A stretch of 64,000 nt of DNA from assembly GCA_947462335.1 (NCBI GenBank), contig OX381715.1, positions 45,940,012 through 46,004,011 of the forward strand, read 5' to 3'. The notes under the pieces were generated by a model, which made no database searches, had not been told where the DNA came from, and saw only the letters and a program-made list of their open reading frames with translations. Source of the DNA: Harmothoe impar. Taxonomy: Eukaryota; Annelida; Polychaeta; Phyllodocida; Polynoidae. The position numbers were made by a program, and so were the translations under genes. Shown in pieces: positions 47,967 through 58,671 of the stretch; within the stretch, counting starts at the first letter, position 1; each line of letters starts with the position of its first letter.

Positions 47967-50900
47967 CTAGTGAATGGTAGAAAAACACATGACGATTGTT
48001 AACTTTAACATGACATCAACTTGTGTATTCTAAGGCAACATTTACTTCATGTATGAATTACTATGTTTATGTACACAACGCTGCAATGACATAAAAATGA
48101 CATAAAAAATTGAATGTATGATTAACATCACAAATGATTCAGGGTCAGGGTGATAAAGTGATTGAATTGCTGGACTAAAAGACTGAATCCGTAAATTTTA
48201 TTTCAGGGACAATGAATTATTTGTCAATTCTGAGAGCAGGAATGTACATTGTGTATTCTTGTGCCAAAACCACCCTCAAATCATGTGTCACACTAGTATG
48301 TTATCATATTTCAGCCGAGCAGGTGGGTGTGGGCAAGCCGGTGAGTGTGGGCGAGCAAGTGCGTCTGGGCAAGTAGGTGGCTGTGGGCGTCAGCGCCCGG
48401 CCGCGTGTAACCGCTGCTTTACGTCTTGGCTGAAAAGCGAGTCAATCGGAGCATCAGCAGCGACACCATCTCCGTTTCTGTTTTGCTGTGTCGGTCGGCC
48501 ACGGGGCAGCATGTGCTACAGATGATTAACTCCCTACACTATAGCCTGCAACCTGCATACCCAAATTATGCATCACGAGTATAACATATCAGGAACTGAG
48601 AACTCACTAGTTATAGGCCTGCACCACACAACCTAAAGGTTGCATGATGCAGGTGCCCCGAAGAAAGCAAGTGGCTGGGGGCAAGCAGGTGGCTGTGGGC
48701 ATCGTCGCCTGGCAGCCTGTAAACGCTGCCTTACGTCTCGGCCAAAAAGCAAGCCCATCAGAGTGTCAACGGCGACCCGGCACAGACTGATGCACTGTGA
48801 AAGTTTCTGTCACCCTCTGCTTTAGGGGGCTGTCAGGTCCAGGGTTGTCTAAGGTTGTCTCTGGCCCTCAGATATTGAAAATGTATTGAACTAAATCCAA
48901 ATGAACTGGCAGTGTTCAATTACCTTGCTGATATGAAAGGTACCATACAGGATATATAGTATTTATACTGGAGGGAGTGCAAAGAAGGAAGACAAAGCGG
49001 TCTGAAAAAAAGTGTCTTACCCTGTGTTTGCCGCGTGGCAGAATGTCTCCTATAGAGATAGCACTGAGCCTCCTCAATATGTAAATGTTCAATGGTAAGG
49101 GTTATCTACGGGCTCCCATAGGGCTCTATGCTGAAGCAAATTACCATCATTTTAGACATAAAATTAAAATCATGGTTTTCAGGGGGGAGCGTTTGAAAAT
49201 GGATTAAAGAGTGACTACATAGGAAGGACAACATTGTAACGCATCTATTGTCACAAAATTGAGATAAAAAGCTTCAATTTTGAAGGAATGAGAGCAGTTT
49301 TAAATTTTAGGCTGAGAGAACCACTGCAACCCTTCGCACAAGACTCAGGGTAACCCTGAGTCAATAAAGTGACTTGTAAAAAAGAAACTATAACTGAAAA
49401 CAACGTACTGTGCACAGCCGTTCATTGCGTCTTTCCTGTGCCCACTTCAGTGTATTCTGCAAGGGAAATGAAGCCATATTTAACAAAAGGACAACAAGAA
49501 AACTGTTTTTCCAAGTCTACTTTAGTAATGCTTTTCTTGAACTAATCCGTGCACAACGCTGTTGAATGAGTAATGGATTTGTGACAGCTTATACTTTTAT
49601 ACTATTTGACCAAACCCTCATGACCGTGACCAGGTTTCATTCAACATGGATACACATTGAACAAGTAATCTGCTATGTGTGAAGTGTTACCTGAATGTCC
49701 TCATTTTCCGGTTCCAGGGAGGCGGCAAACTCGAGGTTGTCCAGGGCGTACTCATGACCTGTAAGCCGGAATACTCAATATCACAAACCATCTCAAACGT
49801 ATGCTGCCTTTCAAACATGACTACAGCCGTAAACTTGGCGTAAACAATAAACCTGGTTACTTTCATCTAGACACCTACAGTAGTGAGTCCATGACTCAGG
49901 CTGCCTTACTTGTGTTTACCCCATTCCTGTTCACCACTTGTATCTACTAGCGTGTCTGCCGTCAGCACTGTACAATAACATGTCCTTAATGCACCACCTA
50001 CAGGGCAGCAATACATGAGTAATACGCCGCTACTCACCTGGCCACAGTATGGTGTCTTCGGGCAGATCCTGGAGCCGATCTAAGGACCGCAGCATAACTG
50101 AAGGGGGGCATTCAAACATCCGACCTGCCCAACAACACACCGTATTATTTACTGACTTCAAATTATGTTGAGGTAGACTTAAAAAGAAAACTTAATACTT
50201 AGCCCTTAAAGGGCCGCATATTGCTTTAATGCAGGGTAGGCTATATCACGATGATGCAATGGTAAGGGTTATCTACGGGCTCCCATAGGGCTCTATGCTG
50301 AAGCAAATTACCACCATTTTAGACATAAAATTAAAATCATGGTTTTCAGGGGGGAGCGTTTGAAAATGGATTAAAGCGTGACTACATAGGAAGGACAACA
50401 TTGTAATGCATCTGGATCATACTGCCCTGACGAGTAACTCGCCAGGGCTGCATTCAATCATCCAGCCAACCCAACGGGGTGAATCCACCCCTGAAGGTCG
50501 GCAAATAGACCTGTTCTTGCTGACAAAGGGGATGCCACATGAAAACACCATGTGGCCCATAAAGGGTTAGGCAGGGTTCCCAAATGTTTTTTAGATCAAA
50601 ATTCCATGACATTTCCATGGCATTCCATGATAAAAATCTCAATTTTCCATGACATTTATAAAATTCTTGCATGGGTTATGGGGCTTGGCCCCTGAGAAAA
50701 TTTCTAAAATCTAGAAAGTGTAGGGGTCGCGGAAAACTTAGTCATTGGATCGGCCGGGAATCGAATCACAGACCTCTCGCACCGGTGACAAGCGTGCTAA
50801 CCGTTACACTACCAACCCTTGTCTGACTGTTCTCCGCTCCCTACCTTACTGGGTTGCATTGACAAGTCCCTCGGACATATAGGGCACGATGCACGATGAC

Positions 50901-53900
50901 AGCTGGTTATGGCACCCCCTGCGGGGTTCGGGACACACCCAGTGACATCGTGCCCCTACAAAAGCATAGGGTACATTCTCAGAGATTTTGTAATATTAAT
51001 TCTATCATTTTCAAATTCCATGACATTCAATTACACATAGCAAATTTTTACAAAATTCTATGACATTCCAGACAGCTTTCAAATTCCATGACATTCCCTT
51101 ACTTTCCATGACACTTGGGAACCCAAACTTAGGGTTTATCACACCAAGTTCCCTGCCAACACTGGAGTATAAGAGAACAATTTCTTGAAATTGATACAAT
51201 CGTTTTGTTACAATTCGTGTATATGCGCATGGGTACCCATGGGCTCATGCCTAAGATGTAAAAAAAAAGGGGGGGGGATTTCAGCATTTCATACTACCGG
51301 TACTAATAAAACGGTTGGTGCAAAACCAACAGACAATTACAGGCCATCGGATGGAGACAAAAAGTACCAATGGCAGGCACCTGCCAAAACCATTAACCCC
51401 ATTCGGCCCACTCCCCTTTTTATACCCTTCCATTCTTCCACTCCTCAAGGCAGTGGCGGCTACAGCGGGTCAATTACAAGGAAGCTTGCTCAGACATTTT
51501 TTTAACAACTTCCCCTTTCTGGTAAAATCAGGGAGAGTCAGTCGTGTCCACTCACCGATGCCTGCCAAGAAGAGGTGGTCTCCGGAGAAGAGGCTGGGGG
51601 GCGCTCCGAAGGCGGTGGCTGTGAGTAGGAAGATGCAGTGCCCAGTGGTGTGGCCGGGCGTGGTGTGAACGGTGAACAGCAGTTGGCCGAAGGTCAGCTT
51701 GTCTTTGTCAATCACCGGGCTGTGGGACAAAGACAAAACACATGTGTGTACAGCACGAGTTGTAGGTGCTGCTGGTAATAGGGGCCGAGGTCACCTCACT
51801 CACTCACAGGGGGAAGCAGTGGACGCCCTTTGGAGGCTGGCTGTTACACTACAGTCAGGCCTACAGACTCTAGTATAATGGAGGCGGGAACACCATACTT
51901 CCCATTAACATCAATACTCTCAACTGCCTATTAACTATTCATCTTTTCCTTTTATTACATCACACATGTGATAAAACATATACGGTAAATACATGCATCC
52001 AAGTAACTTAATGCAAAGTGACTTGTAAGTGAAAAACAGCTATAGATCAGTTTTCAAAATGGTAATTACCCTAAAGAAAACGAATTATGACTGTGATGTG
52101 AATATAAGCTAGCTTTAATTAAATTTAAATACATTGTCAAGATGCTTATGCTGGTACACAACCCCCAACCGGAAGCGCATATCAGTCTTAATTAAGATGC
52201 CTATTTTTTGTACCATGTTTTGAGATGAAATACTCGAAAAGTACACTGCTTTAGTGGTAAAAAATGTCAAATATAGGTACGTGCAACACTTCTACTCTAG
52301 CAACAACACACAATAGTGCAGAAGGAACTACATTTATTCCATCATACCCAAAAATACAACGGTGAGCGTTTCAATTTCCACCGCGCGCAAGAGGGCTCCA
52401 CCTGTTGGCGCCTTAAACTTCGGTAGCCCTCGTTAATTAACACAAGCTTGTCATGTACAACCTCGCGGACCACAGGTCAGCACAGTCACAACTGCCGCCA
52501 ATACCCATCAATGTTACCAATCAAACTAGAACGCCATGTGCCCCCTGTTGATTGGCAATGGAATCAACATTATAAATATATATCAGATCACAGCTTCAAG
52601 ATCTATTAGCACTATAGCCTATATATGTGTAAAATGTGCAGAAATGACATCTTCAAGTGACAATATCTCAGGTTCTTCCTGGCCTAGAATCAACATGAAA
52701 AAAGGTGAATGCTTCCCGATCTAGAGAACTAGCATAACTAATAATACACCACACTTGACCTATTTTTTTTCTCCCCTCCCTACCCAATGCGCACGCGCAT
52801 CTATCTGAGACCAGACTAACGCGCGTGCGCAGAGGAAAGGGCCTGTCACGTGCTTCCTGAGCTGACCTGTAATTGGCCAGACGGATTGCACGCATGGGAT
52901 GCTGGGAAGGCCGTCAGGCCGCCGGCAGACTGAGGTCTCTAGTGGCGCCGATTTATTGGAACATCAAAGTGGGTTTACTGCCTTGTCAGGGGCGTGAGGG
53001 GCGCGCCACCCACGTGTCAGTCCTTCTTCCCTGCCGCTGATGGACCTGCCCCCTGCTGGGCCTACCAGCTACTACTGGCTGACCCCCCCCCCGCTCCCCC
53101 CACCATTTAATGAGCACCCGTCATACCATCTTAGACTACGACTGAGCCTCCACCCAGACCGCACCCTAACCTAACGGGTGGAGGTCGGGGTGCGGCCAGC
53201 CTCCACCCAGACCGCACCCAAACCTAACGGGTGGAGGTCGGGGTGCGACCAGCCTCCACCCAGACCGCACCCTAACCTAACGGGTGGAGGTCGGGGTGCG
53301 ACCAGCCTCCACCCAGACCGCACCCTAACCTAACGGGTGGAGGTCGGGGTGCGACCAGCCTCCACCCAGACCGCACCCTAACCTAACGGGTGGAGGTCGG
53401 GGTGCGACCAGCCTCCACCCAGACCGCACCCTAACCTAACGGGTGGAGGTCGGGGTGCGGCCAGCCTCCACCCAGACCGCACCCTAACCTAACGGGTGGA
53501 GGTCGGGGTGCGGCCAGCCTCCACCCAGACCGCACCCTAACCTAACGGGTGGAGGTCGGGGTGCGGCCAGCCTCCACCCAGACCGCACCCAAACCTAACG
53601 GGTGGAGGTCGGGGTGCGGCCAGCATGCGGCCAGCCTCCACCCAGACCGCACCCAAACCTAACGGGTGGAGGTCGGGGCGCGGCCAGCTTCCACCCAAAC
53701 CTATATTTGATATATTAGACCCACTGTGGACAAATCAAAGCTACAAGAAATAGTGACTCACTCTGTACAACATGGGATGTTGTCGACCGCGCTTCCATAG
53801 ATCTTTATATCCGGGTACCTCCGCTTCAACTCAGTATTCCCCCCACTGTGGTCCCTGCAAGCAGAACAACACAACAGTTACACCAAGGCTTACCATATCA

Positions 53901-54160
53901 GACAACTGCGGCAGCAGCTCGTTTTGTATAATCCAGATTTCACTTTGATTTGGAATAATGAATATTTAGAAAAAAACAGAACACAAGTAGTGTCAAAGCA
54001 TTACCTCAAACTTGGGCCGCATATCACATTGAAAATACAGCTAGCCACTCTCATAGCCCTAGATACTGTACCTGTAGGCACTATCATGGTTGTACTTGTA
54101 CCTCTTGGTAGATAATATGGTCATTTGTAGGAGAGCCTCGTTTTGGTAGTCTGAGACCTC

Positions 54161-54245
<85 letters not shown>

Positions 54246-55507
54246 CAAAATGGACAAACAAAACTACCCATAATTCATTGAAATAAATTTCAGGACTGGA
54301 ATTTTGACATATATATATAATTATCTTGTGTTAAATTCTGAGGTACTTGTATTGCTCAACCTGCAATTTGTCATGATATAGGTCGCCACAATCCCAATGT
54401 TCAACCCATGGAGTAAAAGAGAAATTAGTAAAAGAGAAATTATAAAAAAAAATTGATTTTAGGAGAAGTTATAACAAAAAGTGTAAAAGTTGCTGTATCT
54501 CTGTTAATATAAGAGCTAGAGGGCTGGGAATGTGTCTGTAGAGTTCTTGTTTTATCCCCTTATTCTGCATGGCCGGCACGGTCTAGTGGATAGGGCGTCG
54601 GACTCGCAGTCTTGCGGCCCCGGGTTCGATCCTTCGACGAAACGCACGATTTTACCTAAGTCGAAATTTGGATCTAGCAGTGCCTGTTATCGTGTGATAA
54701 CAGAACTGAGTTATCCAAAAAAAGCACGATCAGAGCCCCAATCGTATAATAACATGCAATAACCATCCGCATACCTTTTCTTCACATAGTAGAGATATGG
54801 AAAAAATTAAATAGATAAAAGATTGCCTTTTCTAGCACCCCGGTCAAAGACGTCACCCGGTCGAAGACGTCGCCTGGTCAAAGACGTCACCCGGTCAAAG
54901 ACTATCCAATGGTTACAAACTCGTGAGACTGAGCCTACAACGTCATAAGAGACACTCGGTCCCGAGAAACCCTAAGGCAATAGGGCAAAGTGTGTTCATA
55001 CACTGCCCATTTCTGTATCATTCAAGTGTAAGTTATTCTGAACGTAGTTAATGAAAAACGGTATGCCGTAGCGCGTCCCTAACCATAGAGCCACACGTTC
55101 TGATGTAGAGGGGCTAACTGACTCACCAGTGTTTGTGGGTACACAGGATGGCAATGGGTGTCACCTTCTCCTTGTCAAGCACCGGCTGCAATATAAAAGA
55201 CACATTTAGATGACTCTCCTCAAACCACTCACACCAAAAGGAATCTAAATATAACAGGACTTATCATGTGTTTATGCCTATCTGTACGTTGTGTCTATGA
55301 GCAGCGACTACTGACAGAGGTGGGCATGTAGTGATATGATGGATACAGTAAGATGCAGGGCCCCTGGGGGTCTAAGGAGGGACTAGATACTTACCTGCAC
55401 CCGCTCTACATCTGCCGGGTCTATGAGGATGGCCGTCCCTTCCCGCGTGTCCATGATCAGGTAGCCGTAGTTGTCTAGTGACATGGCGATGGGCAGGATC
55501 TTCAAAC
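47796..55507 (-). CDS. PNKD: PNKD-like metallo-beta-lactamase-fold hydrolase, 8 exons, 5' incomplete
   Basis: Joined exons 55507-55395, 55185-55127, 53854-53762, 51719-51556, 50124-50038, 49758-49691, 49456-49409 and 47966-47796 give 266 residues in frame, with GT-AG at every intron. Ligand motifs, numbered from the first complete codon: H54-K-H56-W-D58-H59, H111 (TPGHTTGH), D135 (SGD) and H173 (PGHEYA). The C-terminus EERKYNPFLRT is the glutathione-site signature of the glyoxalase II group. CTHKHWDHSGGN, LFSGDHLF and LWPGHEYA match PNKD better than HAGH. Human PNKD has weak thioesterase-type ancestry and a neuronal membrane role; the role here is inferred. The preceding exon should end with one base of a Gly codon and was not identified, so the N-terminus is missing. 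Confidence 0.92.
48121..49363 (+). mobile_element. Dispersed element, copy C, in the last PNKD intron
   Basis: Start ATGATTCAGGGTCAGGGTG and end AAGACTCAGGGTAACCCTGAGTC carry the family's ends. 48300-48520 repeats the GC-rich block of copy B (GCGTCAGCGCCC, AAAGCGAGTC, GGAGCATCAGCAGCGACACC). A second, shorter copy of that block follows at 48650-48790, so C is internally duplicated and longer than A and B. It also contains the 157-bp segment shared with 50257-50413. Confidence 0.55.
49090..49246 (+). repeat. 157-bp duplication, copy 1
   Basis: Identical to 50257-50413 except for three substitutions. It begins CAATGGTAAGGGTTATCTAC and ends ACATTGTAACGCATCT. Confidence 0.9.
49409..49456 (-). CDS. 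PNKD: PNKD-like exon g (48-bp microexon)
   Basis: Sixteen codons, NTLKWAQERRNERLCT, matching the 'K..W...R...' helix of the family. Acceptor ttgcag, donor gtacgt. Phase 0 at both ends. Confidence 0.85.
49691..49758 (-). CDS. PNKD: PNKD-like exon f (last metal ligand)
   Basis: 68 bp, acceptor ttacag, donor gtaaca. Encodes GHEYALDNLEFAASLEPENE, with H173 as the last metal ligand, then the start of the C-terminal helical domain. Confidence 0.9.
50038..50124 (-). CDS. PNKD: PNKD-like exon e
   Basis: 87 bp, acceptor gggcag, donor gtgagt. Encodes GRMFECPPSVMLRSLDRL, then LPEDTILWPG, leading to the last metal-binding loop. Confidence 0.9.
50203..50566. mobile_element. piggyBac-like MITE, 364 bp
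   Basis: Left CCCTTAAAGGGCCGCATATTG and minus-strand right CCCTTTATGGGCCACATGGTG are inverted. TTAG stands outside both ends (50199-50202, 50567-50570), a one-base departure from TTAA. The interior carries the 157-bp segment shared with 49090-49246 and a GAGTAACTCGCCAGGGCTG block shared with the 57922 copy. Confidence 0.65.
50257..50413 (+). repeat. 157-bp duplication, copy 2
   Basis: About 1.2 kb from copy 1 in direct orientation and about 98% identical. It lies inside the piggyBac-like MITE at 50203-50566, in a different PNKD intron. Confidence 0.9.
50572..51125. mobile_element. MITE with GGGTTCCCAA ends and ATTCCATGACATT arrays
   Basis: GGGTTCCCAAATG on the left and ACTTGGGAACCC on the right are inverted. 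AAATTCCATGACATT words recur many times near both ends. A tRNA-like SINE segment sits in the middle (50750-50818). Confidence 0.65.
50750..50818 (-). repeat. tRNA-derived SINE head
   Basis: The minus strand shows an A box TAGTGTAACGGTTAGCACGC and a B-box region GATTCGATTCCCGGCC at tRNA-like spacing. The acceptor ends do not pair well and it lies in an unrelated MITE, so a tRNA-derived retroposon is favoured over a tRNA gene. Confidence 0.5.
51556..51719 (-). CDS. PNKD: PNKD-like exon d (metal motifs 2 and 3)
   Basis: 164 bp, acceptor cccacag, donor gtgagt. Contains FTVHTTPGHTTGHCIFLL (ligand H111) and PPSLFSGDHLFLAGIG (bridging ligand D135). The usual Cys of GCGR is Ile here. Confidence 0.92.
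52780..52915. promoter_or_regulatory. CpG-rich promoter-like block in a PNKD intron
   Basis: Two perfect NRF1-type sites (TGCGCACGCGCA at 52788-52799; TGCGCACGCGCG on the minus strand at 52820-52831) are followed by an E-box CACGTG (52847-52852), a CTTCCTGA Ets-like word, an inverted CCAAT (ATTGG, 52872-52876) and GGGATGCTGGGAAGG, which recalls a ZNF143 core. This is the grammar of a TATA-less housekeeping promoter. It lies between PNKD exons c and d. It may drive an N-terminally shortened minus-strand transcript or a divergent RNA; no first exon was identified. Confidence 0.45.
53145..53701. repeat. 53-bp minisatellite, about 10.5 copies
   Basis: Unit GCCTCCACCCAGACCGCACC, then CTAACCTAACGGGTGGAGGT, then CGGGGTGCGGCCA. 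Each unit contains CCTCCACCC/GGGTGGAGG and GACCGCACCC/GGGGTGCGGCC pairs, so single strands can form a hairpin per unit. Intronic, between PNKD exons c and d. Confidence 0.95.
53762..53854 (-). CDS. PNKD: PNKD-like exon c
   Basis: 93 bp, acceptor cttgcag, donor gtgagt. Completes HxHxDH with D58 and H59 (WDHSGGN), then LKRRYPDIKIYGSAVDNIP. The 53-bp minisatellite starts about 60 bp downstream, in the next intron. Confidence 0.9.
54164..54246. repeat. (TA)n microsatellite
   Basis: About 40 TA dinucleotides, ending in an AATATAC interruption, in the intron between PNKD exons b and c. Confidence 0.95.
54571..54645 (+). repeat. tRNA-derived SINE head
   Basis: GGTCTAGTGGATAGGGCGTC (A box) and CCCGGGTTCGATCC (B box at 54623-54632) with a plausible anticodon arm between. 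The 3' flank runs into unique sequence with a GTTATCGTGTGATAACAG palindrome. The 5' GGCCGGCAC does not pair with the 3' side, so it is a SINE and not a tRNA gene. Confidence 0.6.
54835..54965. repeat. Fragment of the GGTCAAAGACGTCACC family
   Basis: Four CCCGGTCAAAGACGTCA-like units in tandem, then CTCGTGAGACTGAG. It equals the right arm of the MITE at 11050-11318, with the GACGTC unit expanded. Confidence 0.65.
55127..55185 (-). CDS. PNKD: PNKD-like exon b (metal motif 1)
   Basis: 59 bp, acceptor attgcag, donor gtgagt. Encodes residues 38-57, including IAILCTHKHW with metal ligands H54 and H56. The Trp codon is split with exon c. Confidence 0.9.
55395..55507 (-). CDS. PNKD: PNKD-like exon a (first recognised)
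   Basis: Acceptor ttgtag, donor gtaagt. Residues 1-37 form the first beta strands: LKILPIAMSLDNYGYLIMD, then ILIDPADVERVQ. This is the usual start of the metallo-beta-lactamase core. It begins with two bases of a split Gly codon. Confidence 0.9.
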
Positions 55508-56159
55508 CTACAACAGCAACAGACAGCTCTCACTTAGTACAAGGTGGACAGCTGTCTATACATGAGGACATGGCTGAGGGCCTGTGTGTACATGTGTGAG
55601 TGCATGCTTTATCCGGCACTCACAATGGCACCTGTGCCGGTTATGGATATCAACAATGCCCTCCTCTACCTCGTACTAATACAGGAACTACACCGTGCAG
55701 TCTTTGCGAAAACTTTTTCGGCCTGCAGGACAGTGGGTCCTGCAGCTAGCTAATTTTGCAGGACCAGATAGATTTCTGCAGGACTGGATACAAAAATATA
55801 TATACATTGCATAATATTTCAAATAGAATAGCATTTATAAAAGAAAATAATAACAAAAACTTGCTCCAATTTGCCTAGAATATTAGAGTGCACTCTAGAA
55901 CTTATAACTGCAGTTTTAATTGGAATATTTGAAAAATTCTTTCAGTTTTGGAAAGCCTAGGACATCAGGTCCTGCAACACCAGTCATTTTGCCGGACCAG
56001 AGCCATTGTAGACGGACATTGCCACTGTCCGGCAGGATTTGGCAAAGACTGGGTGTTACACCTATTCGAGAACATGCACTACTGGCCACTACAGTGAAAG
56101 GTCTTTCCTCTTGTACATTGTCTCAGTACTTCTATTAGTGAGTCACTTTTAAGTACGTA

Positions 56160-56923
56160 CCAGTCCCCGTGCTGTTACCCTGCCCCCCCCCCCCAGCCTT
56201 CTGTACTCCTACAGACCAGTCCCCATGCTGTTACCCTGCCCCCCCCCCCCAGCCTTCTGTACTCCTACAGACCAGTCCCCGTGCTGTTACCCTGCCCCCC
56301 CCCCCCCAGCCTTCTGTACTCCTACAGACCAGTCCCCGTGCTGTTACCCTGCCCCCCCCCCCCCCCCAGCCTTCTGTACTCCTACAGACCAGTCCCCGTG
56401 CTGTTACCCTGCCCCCCCCCCCCCCAGCCTTCTGTACTCCTACAGACCAGTCCCCGTGCTGTTACCCTGCCCCCCCCCCCAGCCTTCTGTACTCCTACAG
56501 ACCAGTCCCCGTGCTGTTACCCTGCCCCCCCCCAGCCTTCTGTACTCCTACAGACCAGTCCCCGTGCTGTTACCCTGCCCCCCCCCCCCCAGCCTTCTGT
56601 ACTCCTACAGACCAGTCCCCGTGCTGTTACCCTGCCCCCCCCCCCCCCCAGCCTTCTGTACTCCTACAGACCAGTCCCCGTGCTGTTACCCTGCCCCCCC
56701 CCCCCCCCAGCCTTCTGTACTCCTACAGACCAGTCCCCGTGCTGTTACCCTGCCCCCCCCCCCAGCCTTCTGTACTCCTACAGACCAGTCCCCGTGCTGT
56801 TACCCTGCCCCCCCCCAGCCTTCTGTACTCCTACAGACCAGTCCCCGTGCTGTTACCCTGCCCCCCCCCCCCCCCCACAGCCTTCTGTACTCCTACAGAC
56901 CAGTCCCCGTGCTGTTACCCTGC
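56160..56923. repeat. ~56-bp minisatellite with variable C runs, about 13.5 copies
   Basis: Unit AGCCTTCTGTACTCCTACAG, ACCAGTCCCCGTGCTGTTAC, CCTGC, plus a C run of 9-17. Only the C run varies, which gives three long but meaningless proline-rich frames (222-258 codons). It lies upstream of the first recognised PNKD exon. Confidence 0.95.
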
Positions 56924-57921
56924 TCTCCCAGGCAGCCGCCTCTGAATAATTAAGCATGTGACAATGGCGTTGTGACCGTCCAATTAATAGCAGGAAGGAG
57001 GGACACAGCCCACTCCCAGAGCAGCACGTCCAGGGAGCGGCTTAGGGCCTATAAGGGATACCCAGGGCCGGCCATGCAACATGACTGCTCTTTAGACCCC
57101 AGCCTCAATAAGCTCACCGGGAGATACATGCATGACTTCACTGGTTCTTAGCTAATGTTGTATCAACAGCACTGATGGTGATCAGCAATCCTTAGTAACG
57201 TCCTCCCACAGTCCACAGCTTCTCCACCAAGCTCTCTGAGATGAACTTATTTGAAGGAAGGATATGTATATATACAAGTACAAGTTAAACGCACGTCTAA
57301 TGCACCTACCCGTTAATAAGGGCACTCACAACATACCTAGAACAGTTTTCTCATCTCAAAGCTAAATATGACTTGTTTTTCTACTTAGTAGAGTAGAGTA
57401 GAAGCTTTGCAAAGGCTACTTAGGTGGGTCAGTAATATATATATAAGACAACCATGCATGGGGGGCGCTTGTTAAAACGAATATTTGAGGCAGATTTTTT
57501 CGCTCAAAATATTTTTTCATGGCCCAAGGCGCATATTACGTCGAATACGGTATGCCGATATTTCCATTTTAAAGAATATCAGCCCAAAACATCCCTGAAT
57601 ATACAGCAGTTAAACATCAGGATATATGTCACAGGGCATCAAGACGAGTTGCCTTTGGGTTGAAGCGCCGGTTACATATAAATCTAGGTTGGTCGGGGCT
57701 CTATCACATACATATACCTAACGACCTTATATTATACACGGCCGACTACATTACCGACCCCTAGCGGCCTAGGAGCCGACAGAGACTGACCGATGAGGCC
57801 TCCCCCCTCCATCCTGCTCCTTACTCACCCCCCTCCTCCTACACCGGCTCGCATCTTTCCGGGCTTCCCGTGAATAATTAACTACTTTACAATAGGAACA
57901 CTGCAGACAACGTGCAGTGAA

Positions 57922-58542
57922 CACTTTAAGAGCCGCAGCATGCTTTATTGGGCGATCTCTTTGTCGATGATACATCAACTCTGGCGAGTAACTTGCCAGT
58001 GCTGAATCCATGAATGATGCCTACCCTGTAGGGTCGGGGGGATTCTCATGTCGATTTTAAGAAATGCCCATGTCGCCATGTCCATTTTAAGGAATGAACC
58101 GTATCCCATGTCACTAAGGGAGTGCTCATTTTTTAACAACAGGGGGGGTGGTGAGATTTTGCGCGTAGCGCGCAATTTTTTTTCACCCCCCCCCCTCTAG
58201 AGGGGTCGAAATTTTTTACCCCCCCCCCCCGGCAGGCCGAAAATCGCGCGCGTTCGCGCCCCTTTGTAGCATAGTAACGCGCGGGCTTTTCCCCTCCAAA
58301 CAGGTTGAATTTTTTTGCCCCCCCCCCCAAGAGGGGTCTGAATTTTTTACCCCCCCCCGGTCAAGGGTTCCAAATTTTTTACCCCCCCCAAATCCACCAC
58401 CCCCCCTGTTGTTAAAAAATGAGCACTCCCTAAGCCCCAAAAAGTGCCATGTCGAGTTTAGGGGTTGAAACACTCCTGGATGGTCGGCAAGATGTATTCA
58501 TGCATCATGAGGGCATTAAATCACTGTGCGGCCCTTAAAGGG
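57922..58542. mobile_element. piggyBac-like MITE carrying a nested MITE
   Basis: Left CACTTTAAGAGCCGCAGCATG and minus-strand right CCCTTTAAGGGCCGCACAGTG are inverted. TTAA follows the right end, whereas the left flank is altered. The G/C-run PIF/Harbinger-like MITE (58118-58430) is inserted in it, which gives an order of insertion. Confidence 0.6.
58118..58430. mobile_element. PIF/Harbinger-like G/C-run MITE, 313 bp
   Basis: Ends GGGAGTGCTCATTTTTTAAC and GTTAAAAAATGAGCACTCCC are perfect inverted repeats, extended through the G/C runs. TAA is duplicated (58115-58117, 58431-58433). CATAGTAACGCGCGGGCTTT and AATTTTTT(T/A)CCCCCC blocks are shared with 15321-15636. The glycine-rich frames are artefacts. 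Confidence 0.85.
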
Positions 58543-58671
58543 TTAACTGGCGGCCCTTAGAGGTATACAGGCGGCCCCCCGTGCCCTGCCGGCTGACCCC
58601 AGGTCACACTCGCCTGCAACATGGCCGCCAGCTTCCCGACCCAGCAGGCGCCAACTGGTCTCTGGGCTGCC

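Noticed and set aside
54571..54645. tRNA gene candidates (also 3036, 3550, 4171, 50750, 59880)
   Set aside because: A and B boxes are good, but acceptor stems or anticodon loops do not form properly and several lie inside other repeats; called SINE-like instead.
56169..56953. Overlapping proline-rich frames of 222-258 codons
   Set aside because: They translate a ~56-bp minisatellite with variable C runs in all three frames; no gene signal.
57825..57865. ATG followed by a gtgagt donor on the minus strand, as a possible PNKD first exon
   Set aside because: Leaves two bases at the donor, whereas PNKD exon a needs a preceding exon ending with one; the peptide would be only MRAGVGGG.
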